From assembly GCF_019599465.1 (NCBI RefSeq), contig NZ_RKLR01000001.1:434001-498000 (forward strand): DNA of 64,000 nucleotides, given 5' to 3'. Positions 34,835-42,980 of this stretch are shown here, in pieces (the stretch's first letter is position 1; the number at the start of each line of letters is the position of its first letter). The stretch is from Haloarcula rubra (GTDB lineage Archaea; Halobacteriota; Halobacteria; Halobacteriales; Haloarculaceae). The position numbers and the translations under genes were made by a program. Below the pieces are notes generated by a model. That model was given only the letters and a program-made list of their open reading frames with translations. It was not told where the DNA came from and ran no database searches.

Positions 34835-35644
34835 ATGCTGGAGTTGGAACACGGGTTCCGGGTCGTCGACGTCCACGCGCGGGTCGAACCGGACGAACAG
34901 CGCCGGCCCCGGCCCGGACTGGGCGACCCCGAACAGCTCGAACGGGAGATGCATCAGGCGGGGGTGGTCCGCAGCGTCGTCCACCCGGACGCCCGCGACG
35001 GCGGGTACCTGAAGGCGAACAACGCCGTCGCCCGCATGACCGTCGAACGGCCGCTCGTCGCGTTCGCCAGACTGAACGGCGCCCGCGACGCCGGCAGCGG
35101 TCCCGGGTCGACACTTCGGAACCTCACCAGCAGTCGTGGTGAGCAGCACACGTCGCCGGGAGACGTCGAGAAGTACGCCTACGACGACCGGTTCGCCGGG
35201 TTCAAACTCCACCCACCGGAGGACGGCCTCCCCGACGAGGAGGTGCTGGCCGAACTCGCCGACGTCTCCCTCCCGGTCCTCGTCCACGGGGGCGAGTCCT
35301 TCCCGCCGAGCGCCGTGGCACGCGAACTGCTAGACTACGAGTTTCCGGTCGTCCTCTCGCACTTCGGTGCCCACCCGCTCCGACGGGACCTGATGGACGA
35401 GACCATCGACCTGCTGGGACGGTACGACGACCTCTATCTGGATACGAGCGTCGTGCGCTATCGGACGCCACTGGAGCGCGCCATCATGGAACACCCCGAC
35501 CGTGTCCTGTTCGGTAGCGGTGCGCCGAGCGCACACCCGAACGTCGCGGTGATGGAGATTCTCACGCTCGACGTGCCGGAGGACGCGATGAAGAAGGTGT
35601 TCTCGAACAACCCGGGCCGCGTCGTCGACGAACTCTCGCCCTGA
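34835..35644 (+). CDS. amidohydrolase-fold (TatD/Amidohydro_2-like) protein with missing metal ligands
   Basis: 269 residues. The metal-dependent TIM-barrel pattern is visible: VVDVHARVEP (the HxH position has His14 but Arg16), FAGFKLHP, VLVHGGES, VVLSHFGAHP and VLFGSGAPSAHPN. The second His of HxH and the late Asp (FGSD in relatives, FGSG here) are missing, so metal binding may be reduced or mononuclear and activity altered. Substrate unknown. It is divergent from the thermosome gene. Confidence 0.78.
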   Translation: MLELEHGFRVVDVHARVEPDEQRRPRPGLGDPEQLEREMHQAGVVRSVVHPDARDGGYLKANNAVARMTVERPLVAFARLNGARDAGSGPGSTLRNLTSSRGEQHTSPGDVEKYAYDDRFAGFKLHPPEDGLPDEEVLAELADVSLPVLVHGGESFPPSAVARELLDYEFPVVLSHFGAHPLRRDLMDETIDLLGRYDDLYLDTSVVRYRTPLERAIMEHPDRVLFGSGAPSAHPNVAVMEILTLDVPEDAMKKVFSNNPGRVVDELSP

Positions 35645-35647
35645 GCG

Positions 35648-36550
35648 TCACCGGCGGTCGTAGACCGCGACCGCCCGGTCGGCACGGACGGAGCGCCCGT
35701 TGGGGTTTCTGACGTCGCTCCGGTCACGGTACCGGGCTATCAGCCCGTCTTTGCACCCCAATCCGAGTCCCCCGAGTACGTCGCGGCCGGTGCCGAGCCA
35801 CTTCGACGGGGGTGTCTCGCCGCGGGCGACGTCTTTCAGCGCCTCGGTGCCGTCCCGGGCGGCGTGACTGAGAACCCGGCGGGCGACGGTCGGTCTGACC
35901 CCGTAGTTCTTCAGCAGGCGGTAGGCCAGCGAGCGGTACTTCCAGTTCCAGTCCGTCTCGCGGATGCCACCGTCGGCCTCGAACTCGCGGCTGACGCACA
36001 TCCCGGCGTCCCAGTCGACCGTGTAGCCGCGTGCGGCCAGGCGGTGGGCCACGTCGCGGGACCCGCCTATCTCCAGATACTCGTCGAACCCGTCCAGCGC
36101 GTCGATAGCCGTCCGCCGGAACGCGACGTTCCCGGGGTTGAAGTACGTCACTTCTCTGCCGGCTATCGTCCGCGTCTCCTTCGACTCGGTGGTCATCCCC
36201 GCGACGAGTTGCTCGTGGGTCGGCCCGGTGACCGCCACGCCCGATTCGACGCCCGACCGAACCGCCTCGCCCCACCCCGACTCGACGGAGAGGCCCTGAC
36301 TCACCATCGCGACGGCGTCGCCCGTCGCCCGGTCCAGCCCCGCGTTGCGCGCGACGTTGACCGAGCGGTCCGCTATCTCGACCAACACGTCGACGTCGTC
36401 CCGGTCACGGACCATGCCCGTCGTCCCGTCGGCCGAGGGGCCGTTGACGACGATAGTCTCGGCGTCGGGCACCTCCTCGGCGAGCGCGTCCAGACACCCG
36501 GCCAGCTCCTCGCGGCCGTTCAGCGTCGGGACCACCACCGATAGCTCCAT
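35648..36550 (-). CDS. family 2 glycosyltransferase
   Basis: 300 residues. MELSVVVPTLNGREELAGCLDAL is the typical GT2 start, and NVARNAGLDRATGDAVAMVSQ and VTYFNPGNVAFRRTAIDALDGFDE (near 145-170) follow, the last being the acceptor-side motif. The usual DXD is replaced near residue 82 (VSQG). There is no membrane segment, so it is a soluble or peripheral enzyme, perhaps for N-glycans or polysaccharide. The start at 36550 is where the domain begins. It is convergent with the amidohydrolase gene. Confidence 0.85.
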   Translation of the reverse strand: MELSVVVPTLNGREELAGCLDALAEEVPDAETIVVNGPSADGTTGMVRDRDDVDVLVEIADRSVNVARNAGLDRATGDAVAMVSQGLSVESGWGEAVRSGVESGVAVTGPTHEQLVAGMTTESKETRTIAGREVTYFNPGNVAFRRTAIDALDGFDEYLEIGGSRDVAHRLAARGYTVDWDAGMCVSREFEADGGIRETDWNWKYRSLAYRLLKNYGVRPTVARRVLSHAARDGTEALKDVARGETPPSKWLGTGRDVLGGLGLGCKDGLIARYRDRSDVRNPNGRSVRADRAVAVYDRR

Positions 36551-36704
36551 ACTCCTCGGTTCCTCTCCGGAGGCGCTTAAAAGTCGCGGGCCACGGTGGC
36601 CCATCGGGCGTAAAACAGGTGACAGAGCGGTTATAAGTCGGCAACTGTGTCGCAATCGACCGGGAAGACGCGTCACCGGCCCTGATAGTGCAAGCCGAGC
36701 GAGG

Positions 36705-37409
36705 TCAGACGTGCGTGTTCCAGTAGGACACCGAGGCCAGTTTGTCCCCGAGGGGCGTCCCGCCGATGGCGGTGTCGATAGAGCGGAAGGAGGCGGCCAG
36801 TTCGTTCGGAATCTTCCGGTAGAAGCCGTAGGGGAGCACCCAGTCGTGGGACTCCTCGGTCAGTTCCAGTCCCGCGCCGTCGAGCAAGCGGTCTATCTCC
36901 CACCGGGAGTAGAGCCGCGACCCCATCGGGAGCGCCCAGTTGTACAGCGACCGCGTCGAGAACCGGTTGAACGTGTCGAAGAACACCTGTTCTTTGGCGA
37001 CCCGGCGCATCTCCGCGAGGAACGCGGCGGGCGTGTCGGCCAGATGGAAGAAGCGCATCGCCAGCACCGTATCGAAGTAGTCGTCCGGGAACGGGAGGCG
37101 GGCGGCGTCGCCGCGCATGAACTCGACGTGGTCGGCGACGTCGGCGGCCTGCGCTTTCTGACGGCCCTGCTGGAGCATCGGGCCGGAGATGTCGAGACCG
37201 GTGATGTCCGCCCCGCGTTCGGCGAGCATCACGGTGAACCGACCAGTGCCACAGGCGACTTCGAGAACCTTCTTGTCGTCGACCGGGCCGATGGCGTCGA
37301 GCACCGCCTGCTTCTCCCGGCGGTCGATGAGACGGCCGCCTCGGGAGAACCGCTTGGCCTCGTACTCTTCGGCCACGGTGTCGGCCTGGTACCACTCCTG
37401 CCCTTTCAC
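36705..37409 (-). CDS. class I SAM-dependent methyltransferase
   Basis: 234 residues. Motif I, KVLEVACGTGRFTVML, is near residues 47-62, followed by ITGLDISGPML (motif post-I) and a motif II-like DYFDTVLAMRFFHL near 108-121. It belongs to the Ubi/COQ-like small-molecule methyltransferases; the substrate is unknown. A GTTTTATCC element about 25 bp upstream (37431-37440) supports the ATG at 37409 and leaderless expression. It lies 150 bp upstream of the glycosyltransferase gene on the same strand. Confidence 0.87.
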   Translation of the reverse strand: MKGQEWYQADTVAEEYEAKRFSRGGRLIDRREKQAVLDAIGPVDDKKVLEVACGTGRFTVMLAERGADITGLDISGPMLQQGRQKAQAADVADHVEFMRGDAARLPFPDDYFDTVLAMRFFHLADTPAAFLAEMRRVAKEQVFFDTFNRFSTRSLYNWALPMGSRLYSRWEIDRLLDGAGLELTEESHDWVLPYGFYRKIPNELAASFRSIDTAIGGTPLGDKLASVSYWNTHV

Positions 37410-37584
37410 GCTACAATCGTCGCCGCCGGGGGGATAAAACGATACTGGAATCGTAGTTCGGTACGGCCGTCATCACCGGTGGAACGGGGGCGACCGGCGT
37501 CGAACGACACGGGTGGTCGCCAGTCCGGCGACCGACCAGACCCAGTGACCGCGAACCTGTATAAGGATACATTATACACATTTC

Positions 37585-37598
37585 ACAATTCGTATTGT
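37585..37598. promoter_or_regulatory. inverted repeat ACAAT-tcgt-ATTGT at HTH gene promoter
   Basis: Perfect 5-bp arms with a 4-bp spacer in a long AT-rich stretch (37560-37625), immediately upstream of a TATA-like CATATAG near 37608. Its position suits autoregulation of the wHTH gene at 37651. Confidence 0.45.
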
Positions 37599-37650
37599 TT
37601 GGTCACACATATAGCCAAGTTTTACCAGTGTAGTTGGACCAGCGTTCAGT

Positions 37651-37923
37651 ATGAGCACCACGACCACCGAGGACGTAACTGCTTCCCCGTTCACCGAAGA
37701 CGAGTTCCGCGAACGCCTGCGCGAACTCCCGCCCAGTGCGAAACTCGTCGCGAAAGTACTCGAGGACGACGCACCGCTCTCGCAGGGCCAGCTCGCGGAG
37801 TCGTCGCTCCTGCCCGACCGGACGGTCCGGTACGCGCTGAACCGACTCGAGGAGTCCGAACTCGTCGAGTCCCGGTACAGTTTCACCGACGCACGCAAGC
37901 AAGTCTACTTCCTCACCGCGTAA
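37651..37923 (+). CDS. winged helix-turn-helix transcription regulator
   Basis: 90 residues. A MarR/TrmB-like winged helix is clear: PPSAKLVAKVLEDDAPLSQGQLAESSLLPDRTVRYALNRLEESELVESRY covers helices 1-3 and the recognition helix (residues 50-65), then a short wing with YSFTDARKQVYFLT. No effector domain. Haloarchaea have many such single-domain regulators, often binding their own promoter. An AT-rich promoter with an inverted repeat precedes it, and a metallo-hydrolase gene follows 46 bp later. Confidence 0.87.
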   Translation: MSTTTTEDVTASPFTEDEFRERLRELPPSAKLVAKVLEDDAPLSQGQLAESSLLPDRTVRYALNRLEESELVESRYSFTDARKQVYFLTA

Positions 37924-37969
37924 CGCCGACCCACGGGAGTTTTCCTCGCCCGGGGCGACGCACTACTGG

Positions 37970-38746
37970 ATGACGTGGACACGGTTCGACGTCCCGGTGG
38001 CGACCCGCGCTCCGACCGGTCAGACGGCCGCGTACCTCGGCGACGGGCCCGACGCACTGCTCGTCGACCCCGCCGGCCGGACCGACGCGCTAGACGACGC
38101 CGTCAGCGACGCCGACGTCGGACACGTCGCCGTCACGCATCACCACCCGGACCACGTCGGTGGCGTCGCACACTACGCCCGCCAGACGGACGCGACCGTC
38201 TGGGCGCGTCGCGGGCGTGCGGACGCGTTCGAGTCCGCCACCGGCGTCACTGCCGACAACACCCTCGCCGAGGGCACGACGATACCGGCGGGTGACGGCG
38301 TGGCAGTCCTCGATTTGCCCGGGCACGCACCGGAACACGTCGGCTTCGCCACGCAGTCGGGCGTCGTCAGCGGGGACGTCGCCGTCGCCGAGGGGAGCGT
38401 CGTCGTCGGGGCACCAGAAGGTGACGTGCGGGCGTATCTGACCTCACTCCGACGCCTCCACGCCCAAGCACCGCCACGCCTGCACCCCGGTCACGGCCCC
38501 ACCATCACGGACCCGCGCGAGGCCTGTTCACGACTCCTCCGCCACCGTCTGGACCGCGAGCGACGGGTCCGGGAGGCCGTCGAATCTGATGCGACGACCG
38601 TCGACGAGGTGCTCGACCGTGCCTACGAGAAGGACCTCACCGGCGTCCGTGACCTCGCGCGGGCCACCGTCGTCGCACACCTCGAGAAACTGGCCGTCGA
38701 GGGCGCGGTACGGTGGGACGGACGTGTCGCGACGCCACCGCGATGA
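37970..38746 (+). CDS. MBL-fold metallo-hydrolase (LACTB2-like)
   Basis: 258 residues. The zinc motif HHHPDH is at residues 57-62, with LPGHAPEHVGF near 115-125, SGDVAV and a late His in RLHPGHGPT near 170-177. The C-terminal 60 residues form a winged-helix-like domain (ATTVDEVLDRAYEKDLTG...), as in LACTB2-type hydrolases that act on RNA or thioesters. The substrate is not identifiable. It starts 46 bp after the HTH gene and may be co-transcribed. Confidence 0.87.
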   Translation: MTWTRFDVPVATRAPTGQTAAYLGDGPDALLVDPAGRTDALDDAVSDADVGHVAVTHHHPDHVGGVAHYARQTDATVWARRGRADAFESATGVTADNTLAEGTTIPAGDGVAVLDLPGHAPEHVGFATQSGVVSGDVAVAEGSVVVGAPEGDVRAYLTSLRRLHAQAPPRLHPGHGPTITDPREACSRLLRHRLDRERRVREAVESDATTVDEVLDRAYEKDLTGVRDLARATVVAHLEKLAVEGAVRWDGRVATPPR

Positions 38747-38813
38747 CGCGACGCTCGTCGGCGGCCCCCGGTCGGCACCTCCGGCTCGCATGTGAATAAG
38801 CATTCTGAGAGGT

Positions 38814-38843
38814 GTGTAACGAGTACCACGGTAACAGTTACAC
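38814..38843. promoter_or_regulatory. 30-bp interrupted palindrome in intergenic region
   Basis: The order is GTGTAAC, gag, TACC, ac, GGTA, aca, GTTACAC: outer 7-bp and inner 4-bp arms are perfectly paired around a 2-bp centre. It lies 150-180 bp before the next start codon (38993) and about 100 bp before a TATA-like ATCATATAC near 38916. It is too balanced in composition for a terminator; a large operator is a fair guess. Confidence 0.45.
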
Positions 38844-38992
38844 CCCACGTTCGGAGCGCTAACTCGGGTTCGTCCGCGTGTCCACTGGTAGCACGCGCCG
38901 TTACTTGTCCGAAATCATATACTTTTTCAGCGCCGGGATGTAACGTCGTGTATCCACGCCGGCCCTGCGGCCGGTCCCCCTCCCAGACACCC

Positions 38993-39268
38993 ATGACACG
39001 ACTCTCACCCACGTCGCTCGCATACGGTACATCGACGACAGATAACCGAACACTCGGCTCCACACTGGCGTTCCCACTCGTGCTAGTGACGCTCGTCCTC
39101 GTGGCGAGCTACCCGGTGTCGACCACGGCGGTGCTCCTCGCCGTCGGCACGCTCACGAAAGCCACGCAACTCGGCCTCGCGGCAGTCGTTCGACGGGCCG
39201 GCGACCGAATCGGCCGGTTCGAACTGCCGGGCGTCGGCACCGTCAGCATCCGCATCTCACCGCGATAG
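38993..39268 (+). CDS. small membrane protein
   Basis: 91 residues. Two hydrophobic segments at about 25-45 (FPLVLVTLVLVASYPVST) and 45-60, followed by a basic end (RRAGDRIGRFELPG). No family recognised. The ATG at 38993 is preferred to the longer frame from 38792, whose first 67 codons look non-coding and overlap the palindrome at 38814. Confidence 0.55.
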   Translation: MTRLSPTSLAYGTSTTDNRTLGSTLAFPLVLVTLVLVASYPVSTTAVLLAVGTLTKATQLGLAAVVRRAGDRIGRFELPGVGTVSIRISPR

Positions 39269-39332
39269 CCAGCGGTCGCTCGACCGCCCGACGTGACGCG
39301 CCCTTTTTGCCCGTCGACGCCAACGAGTAGCC

Positions 39333-40022
39333 ATGGAGTCGCTCGAAGCCGAACTCGAACGCGCCCGCGAGTTGGACGTGGGAGCGCTGGCCGACGCCAT
39401 CGAGACCATCGGGTTCGAGTGTACGCGCTGTGGGGCCTGCTGTAAGGCCGGCGAGACGGCCTGTGGCGACGACGCCGACGAGACGGACCCCGAACCACAC
39501 ACCGCGACGGTGTTCCCCGACGAGATTCGTCGGTTGCAGTCGGCCGGCGACTACGACTTCCGTGACGTGGCCCGCCCGATGCCCTACGGCGTCGAGGCGA
39601 CGCCGGACGGCCCACAGGGCGAGACGTTCGAGTGGGCCCTCCAGACCGACCACTGCGGCGACTGTACGTTCTACGCCGAGGACGACGACGGCGTCGGCGC
39701 GTGTACGGTCCACGACGACCGGCCGCTCATCTGCCGGACCTACCCGTTCAGCGTGGCGCTCGGCGGCACCAGTCAACCGATGGGCGAGGCCGTCGACGCG
39801 GAGGGGATGGTCCGCGCTCACGAGTGTGAGGGACTCGGCCGGGACATCGCACGGGACGAGGCGGAGGAATTGGCGGCCGCACTGAAAGAGCGTGCCGTCA
39901 GGGAGCTCGAAGAGGCGGTAGGGGTCCGCGAGAACTACCGACCCGTCGACGTGTCGGGCGTCGTCGTCCACGACTCGGAGGGACAGAAACGACCCGACGG
40001 GACGCCACTCGACGAGACGTAG
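39333..40022 (+). CDS. YkgJ-family cysteine cluster protein
   Basis: 229 residues. The N-terminal cluster CTRCGACC (Cys30, 33, 36, 37) and later CGDCTFY and CRTYPF match the zinc- or iron-chelating YkgJ / Fe-S oxidoreductase family. Function is poorly known; the family often accompanies methyltransferase or flagellar genes, but here it stands alone. An CTTTTTGC element about 25 bp before the ATG (near 39303-39310) fits leaderless expression. Confidence 0.87.
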   Translation: MESLEAELERARELDVGALADAIETIGFECTRCGACCKAGETACGDDADETDPEPHTATVFPDEIRRLQSAGDYDFRDVARPMPYGVEATPDGPQGETFEWALQTDHCGDCTFYAEDDDGVGACTVHDDRPLICRTYPFSVALGGTSQPMGEAVDAEGMVRAHECEGLGRDIARDEAEELAAALKERAVRELEEAVGVRENYRPVDVSGVVVHDSEGQKRPDGTPLDET

Positions 40023-40069
40023 GCGTCGACGCAGTCGCTGTGAGTGGCGGCCACGACGTGAGGCGAGGC

Positions 40070-40474
40070 CTACACGTCCTCGTCGAGAATCTCGCCGACC
40101 GCGAAGTTCGACTTGACCTCCGTCACCTCTATCTTCACCCGTTCGCCGATGTCTGCCCCCGGGACGATGATGACGTAGCCGCGTTCGACCCGAGCGATGC
40201 CGTCGCCCTGCTTGCCGATGTCCTCTATCTCGACGTAGCGAGTCTCACCCGGTTCGACCGGCGGTTGTGGCTGGTCCGGCGGCGTCTCCGTCCCGGTACT
40301 CTCGGCAGTCTCGTCGCTCTCGGCGTCCGCGGAGATGAGTGCGACTCGGTACGTCCCCCCAGCGTCGACGGCCCCCGTCTCGACTTCTCGGCGTGGCACT
40401 TCCACGACGTAGCGGTCGCCGTCGTCGCTGACCTCAGCACTGAACAGACACAGGAGTTCGTCGGAGATTTCCAA
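40070..40474 (-). CDS. TRAM-domain protein with TTG start
   Basis: 134 residues. The C-terminal 60 residues are a TRAM domain (VEIEDIGKQGDGIARVERGYVIIVPGADIGERVKIEVTEV), a beta-barrel that binds RNA; haloarchaea and methanogens use small TRAM proteins as RNA chaperones, some linked to cold adaptation. The N-terminal part begins LEISDELLCLFSAEV. I chose the TTG at 40474 because GGAGGT lies 8 nt upstream and homologues commonly begin at this segment; an in-frame GTG at 40510 would put the start right beside the TATA element. Confidence 0.82.
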   Translation of the reverse strand: MEISDELLCLFSAEVSDDGDRYVVEVPRREVETGAVDAGGTYRVALISADAESDETAESTGTETPPDQPQPPVEPGETRYVEIEDIGKQGDGIARVERGYVIIVPGADIGERVKIEVTEVKSNFAVGEILDEDV

Positions 40475-40482
40475 TGTAATAG

Positions 40483-40488
40483 ACCTCC
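40483..40488 (-). promoter_or_regulatory. ribosome binding site deciding the TRAM gene start
   Basis: The minus strand reads GGAGGT, 8 nt before TTG at 40474. Together with the TATA-like element at 40510-40517 it makes a short leader with a Shine-Dalgarno sequence, unlike most genes in the window, which appear leaderless. Confidence 0.65.
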
Positions 40489-40509
40489 GTTCGGCATACT
40501 TGCCGCCCA

Positions 40510-40517
40510 CTATTAAA
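40510..40517 (-). promoter_or_regulatory. TATA-like element of TRAM gene
   Basis: TTTAATAG on the minus strand, about 25 bp upstream of the GGAGGT site, placing transcription start near 40490 and the leader at about 15 nt. Confidence 0.55.
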
Positions 40518-40711
40518 GAACTGCCGGACGGTCAGACCGGAGCGTTCGACGGCGCTGCCGCGTGTTTCCCCGACGTACCAACCCGTCCGGTATCGGGACG
40601 CTAGCCGTCATCCCGGGGCCTACCTCAGCGCGAAAACCGCAAGACAGCGGTGCGTTAATCGACTGTACCAAACCCACTAAGGGTACACCTACCGAACCAC
40701 CGGGTATAGCA

Positions 40712-40954
40712 ATGAGCGCGACTGCACAGGCGGCCGACAGCCCACTCTCGGACAAACAGCGTCGCATTCTGGAGTACCTCCAGTCGAACGCCGACGAACA
40801 GACGTACTTCAAGTCCCGTCTCATCGGCGACGAACTGGGACTCTCGGCGAAGGAAGTCGGGACGAACATGACGGCCATCGCCAGCGGCGACCACGACATC
40901 GACGTCGAGAAGTGGGGATACTCCTCCTCGACGACGTGGATGGTCGAGGCCTGA
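40712..40954 (+). CDS. small winged-helix protein (DUF7123-like)
   Basis: 80 residues beginning MSATAQAADSPLSDKQRRILEYLQ. A helix-turn-helix pattern spans about 14-60 (SDKQRRILEYL...YFKSRLIGDELGLSAKEVGTNM). It is very well conserved across haloarchaea as I recall and is classed as DUF7123; the target is unknown. The start at 40712 is supported by the acidic-to-helical pattern and by AT-rich DNA at 40655-40690. It is divergent from the TRAM gene. Confidence 0.75.
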   Translation: MSATAQAADSPLSDKQRRILEYLQSNADEQTYFKSRLIGDELGLSAKEVGTNMTAIASGDHDIDVEKWGYSSSTTWMVEA

Positions 40955-41092
40955 GACGGCCTCGCGTAGTTCGGGACGTCCGCCACGGGGTCGCCGAACG
41001 CCGACGAACGACCCCGACGGTCCGTCTGCTGTGTCACGGTTGCACCACCGTGTCTCGCCTCATCTCTCTGCACTCGACCCGGCGAGCGACCG

Positions 41093-41698
41093 CTACGGGT
41101 CGTAGCGGAACAGCGAGTCGGCCTCGCTCGCCAGTTCGACCGCGTCGCCGCCGAACGAGTCCGCGTACCGAACGAGCAGCGTCAGAATCGTCTCCGGTTC
41201 GGTGACGGCGTAGCCGTCCTCGCGCGAGAGGAGCCCCGCCGATTCGAGGTCGGCGGCGTAGTTGCTGATGGTCGGTCGGGAGACGTCGAGCGTGGCTGCC
41301 AGTTCCGAGGCGGTCACCGTCGGGTCCCGGAGCATGGTGACGAGCATCCCGCGCGGCGTCGCCCGTCGGAGGTAGCCCAGTGTCGTCTGCTCGAACTCGG
41401 TGAACTGGTCGGCCGGGAAGTACCGCCGGTAGTCACCGTCCTTCTGGGAGGCGACGACGCCCTCGTTCTCGAGGCGGTGGAGGTGGTGCTGGGCCTCGCC
41501 GGTGCCCAGTTGCAGGTCGTCGCGCAGTTTCGAGAAGTGAGTGCCCGGATGGGCCGAGACGTAGCCGGCGATGGCGTCCGGCGCGTCGCTGTCGCTCCCG
41601 TCGTCGGTGAACCGGACGAAGGGGCTGGCAGCGCCGAGGGCGGCGAAGCGGCGCAACGTCGCGCGCTTGTCCTCGTCGACGCCACCGTCCCGTGTCAT
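41093..41698 (-). CDS. two-domain winged-helix transcription regulator
   Basis: 201 residues containing two HTH modules. The first (about 45-95) is ArsR-like (HFSKLRDDLQLGTGEAQHHLHRLENEGVV); the second (about 120-175) has SELAATLDVSRPTISNYAADLESAGLL. This tandem arrangement is common in haloarchaeal regulators, such as those of the TrmB/Bat type, but no sensor domain is visible. It is convergent with the DUF7123-like gene and shares the strand of the stomatin cluster. Confidence 0.83.
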   Translation of the reverse strand: MTRDGGVDEDKRATLRRFAALGAASPFVRFTDDGSDSDAPDAIAGYVSAHPGTHFSKLRDDLQLGTGEAQHHLHRLENEGVVASQKDGDYRRYFPADQFTEFEQTTLGYLRRATPRGMLVTMLRDPTVTASELAATLDVSRPTISNYAADLESAGLLSREDGYAVTEPETILTLLVRYADSFGGDAVELASEADSLFRYDP

Positions 41699-41742
41699 AC
41701 ACGGGGAGAAGCGATTCTGCTACAAAACGTCTTCGGCTACGC

Positions 41743-42909
41743 CTATTGTTCCTCGCCCGTCGTGTCGTCCGGGCCGCCGGCGACGTCGGTCTTCTCGCCG
41801 TCGATTTCGGCGTCCATCTGCTCGATGACTTCGTCGGCGCTGTCGACGCCCGAGTCCTCGCCGTGTTTTATCTTCTGGGCTTCCTGCTCCATGGCTTCGA
41901 CGTCGACTTCGGCCTCCTCGTCTATCTGGCCGAGAATCTCCTCGATGTCGTCCAGTCCGAGCATCTCGCGGGTCTCCTCGTCGAAGTCCAGTGCGTCGAG
42001 GACGTGGCCGTTCTCCTTGACGTCCGACCCCTGCAGGTGCTTGCCGTAGCGGCCCACGAGCGACGTGAGTTCCTGCGGGAGGATGAACGTCGTCGACTCG
42101 GACCCGCCGATTTCGGCGAGCGTCTCCATTCCCTTGTCGATGACGGCGCGTTCGCCCATCGACTCGGCGGACTTCGCGCGCAGGACCGTCGAGATGGCGT
42201 CACCCTGTGCCTCCAGAATCTGGCTCTGCTTCTCACCCTGTGCGCGGATGATGTTGGACTGCTTGTCACCTTCCGCCGTCTCGATGGCGGAGCGGCGCTC
42301 ACCCTGCGCTTCGAGAATCATGGCACGGCGTTTCCGCTCGGCGGAGGTCTGTTGCTCCATGGCCTGCTGGACGTCCTTCGAGGGGTTGACCTCACGGACC
42401 TCGACGGACTCGACCCGGACACCCCACTCGTCGGTGGGTTCGTCCAGTTCCTTCCGGATACGGGCGTTTATCTCCTGTCGCTTGTTCAGCGTGTCGTCCA
42501 GTTCCATGTCGCCCAGCACCGCACGGAGCGTGGTCTGGGCGAGGTTCGAGACGGCGCGCTCGTAGTTGTCGACTTCGAGGAACGCTTTCTTCGGGTCCAT
42601 CACCTTGATGTAGACGACGGCGTCGGCGGTCACCGGCGAGTTGTCGCGGGTGATGGCCTCCTGCCGTGGCACGTCGAGCGTCTGGGTCCGCATGTCGAAC
42701 CGTGTGACGTCCGAGACGAAGGGGTAGATGAAGTGAATCCCCTGGTCGAGGATGCCACGATAGGTCCCGAGGACGGTGTAGGCACCTTTCTGGTACGGGC
42801 GGATGATGACGACGCTGGAGTACACCAGCGCGATGGCCAAGAGGAGGAAAATCACCGTGACGAAACCGATGATTCCCCCGATTTGCAGCGGCACTAGCGC
42901 GGGGAACAT
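41743..42909 (-). CDS. SPFH/stomatin-family membrane protein
   Basis: 388 residues. An N-terminal membrane helix (about 10-32) is followed by the SPFH/Band 7 domain with the usual VPRQEAITRDNSPVTADAVVYIKV (about 80-105) and a helical heptad region rich in Ala-Glu-Gly repeats (EAQGERRSAIETAEGDKQSN), then an acidic tail. Such proteins form oligomeric rings and organise membrane patches or restrain proteases. It follows the NfeD gene by 71 bp on the same strand; NfeD and stomatin are normal partners. Confidence 0.93.
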   Translation of the reverse strand: MFPALVPLQIGGIIGFVTVIFLLLAIALVYSSVVIIRPYQKGAYTVLGTYRGILDQGIHFIYPFVSDVTRFDMRTQTLDVPRQEAITRDNSPVTADAVVYIKVMDPKKAFLEVDNYERAVSNLAQTTLRAVLGDMELDDTLNKRQEINARIRKELDEPTDEWGVRVESVEVREVNPSKDVQQAMEQQTSAERKRRAMILEAQGERRSAIETAEGDKQSNIIRAQGEKQSQILEAQGDAISTVLRAKSAESMGERAVIDKGMETLAEIGGSESTTFILPQELTSLVGRYGKHLQGSDVKENGHVLDALDFDEETREMLGLDDIEEILGQIDEEAEVDVEAMEQEAQKIKHGEDSGVDSADEVIEQMDAEIDGEKTDVAGGPDDTTGEEQ

Positions 42910-42980
42910 AACGGTTGAGACTCCGGGACGCTGAAAGAAAAGCCTTCGGTGCCTGTGTCACATACTGACGGTTCGCACAG

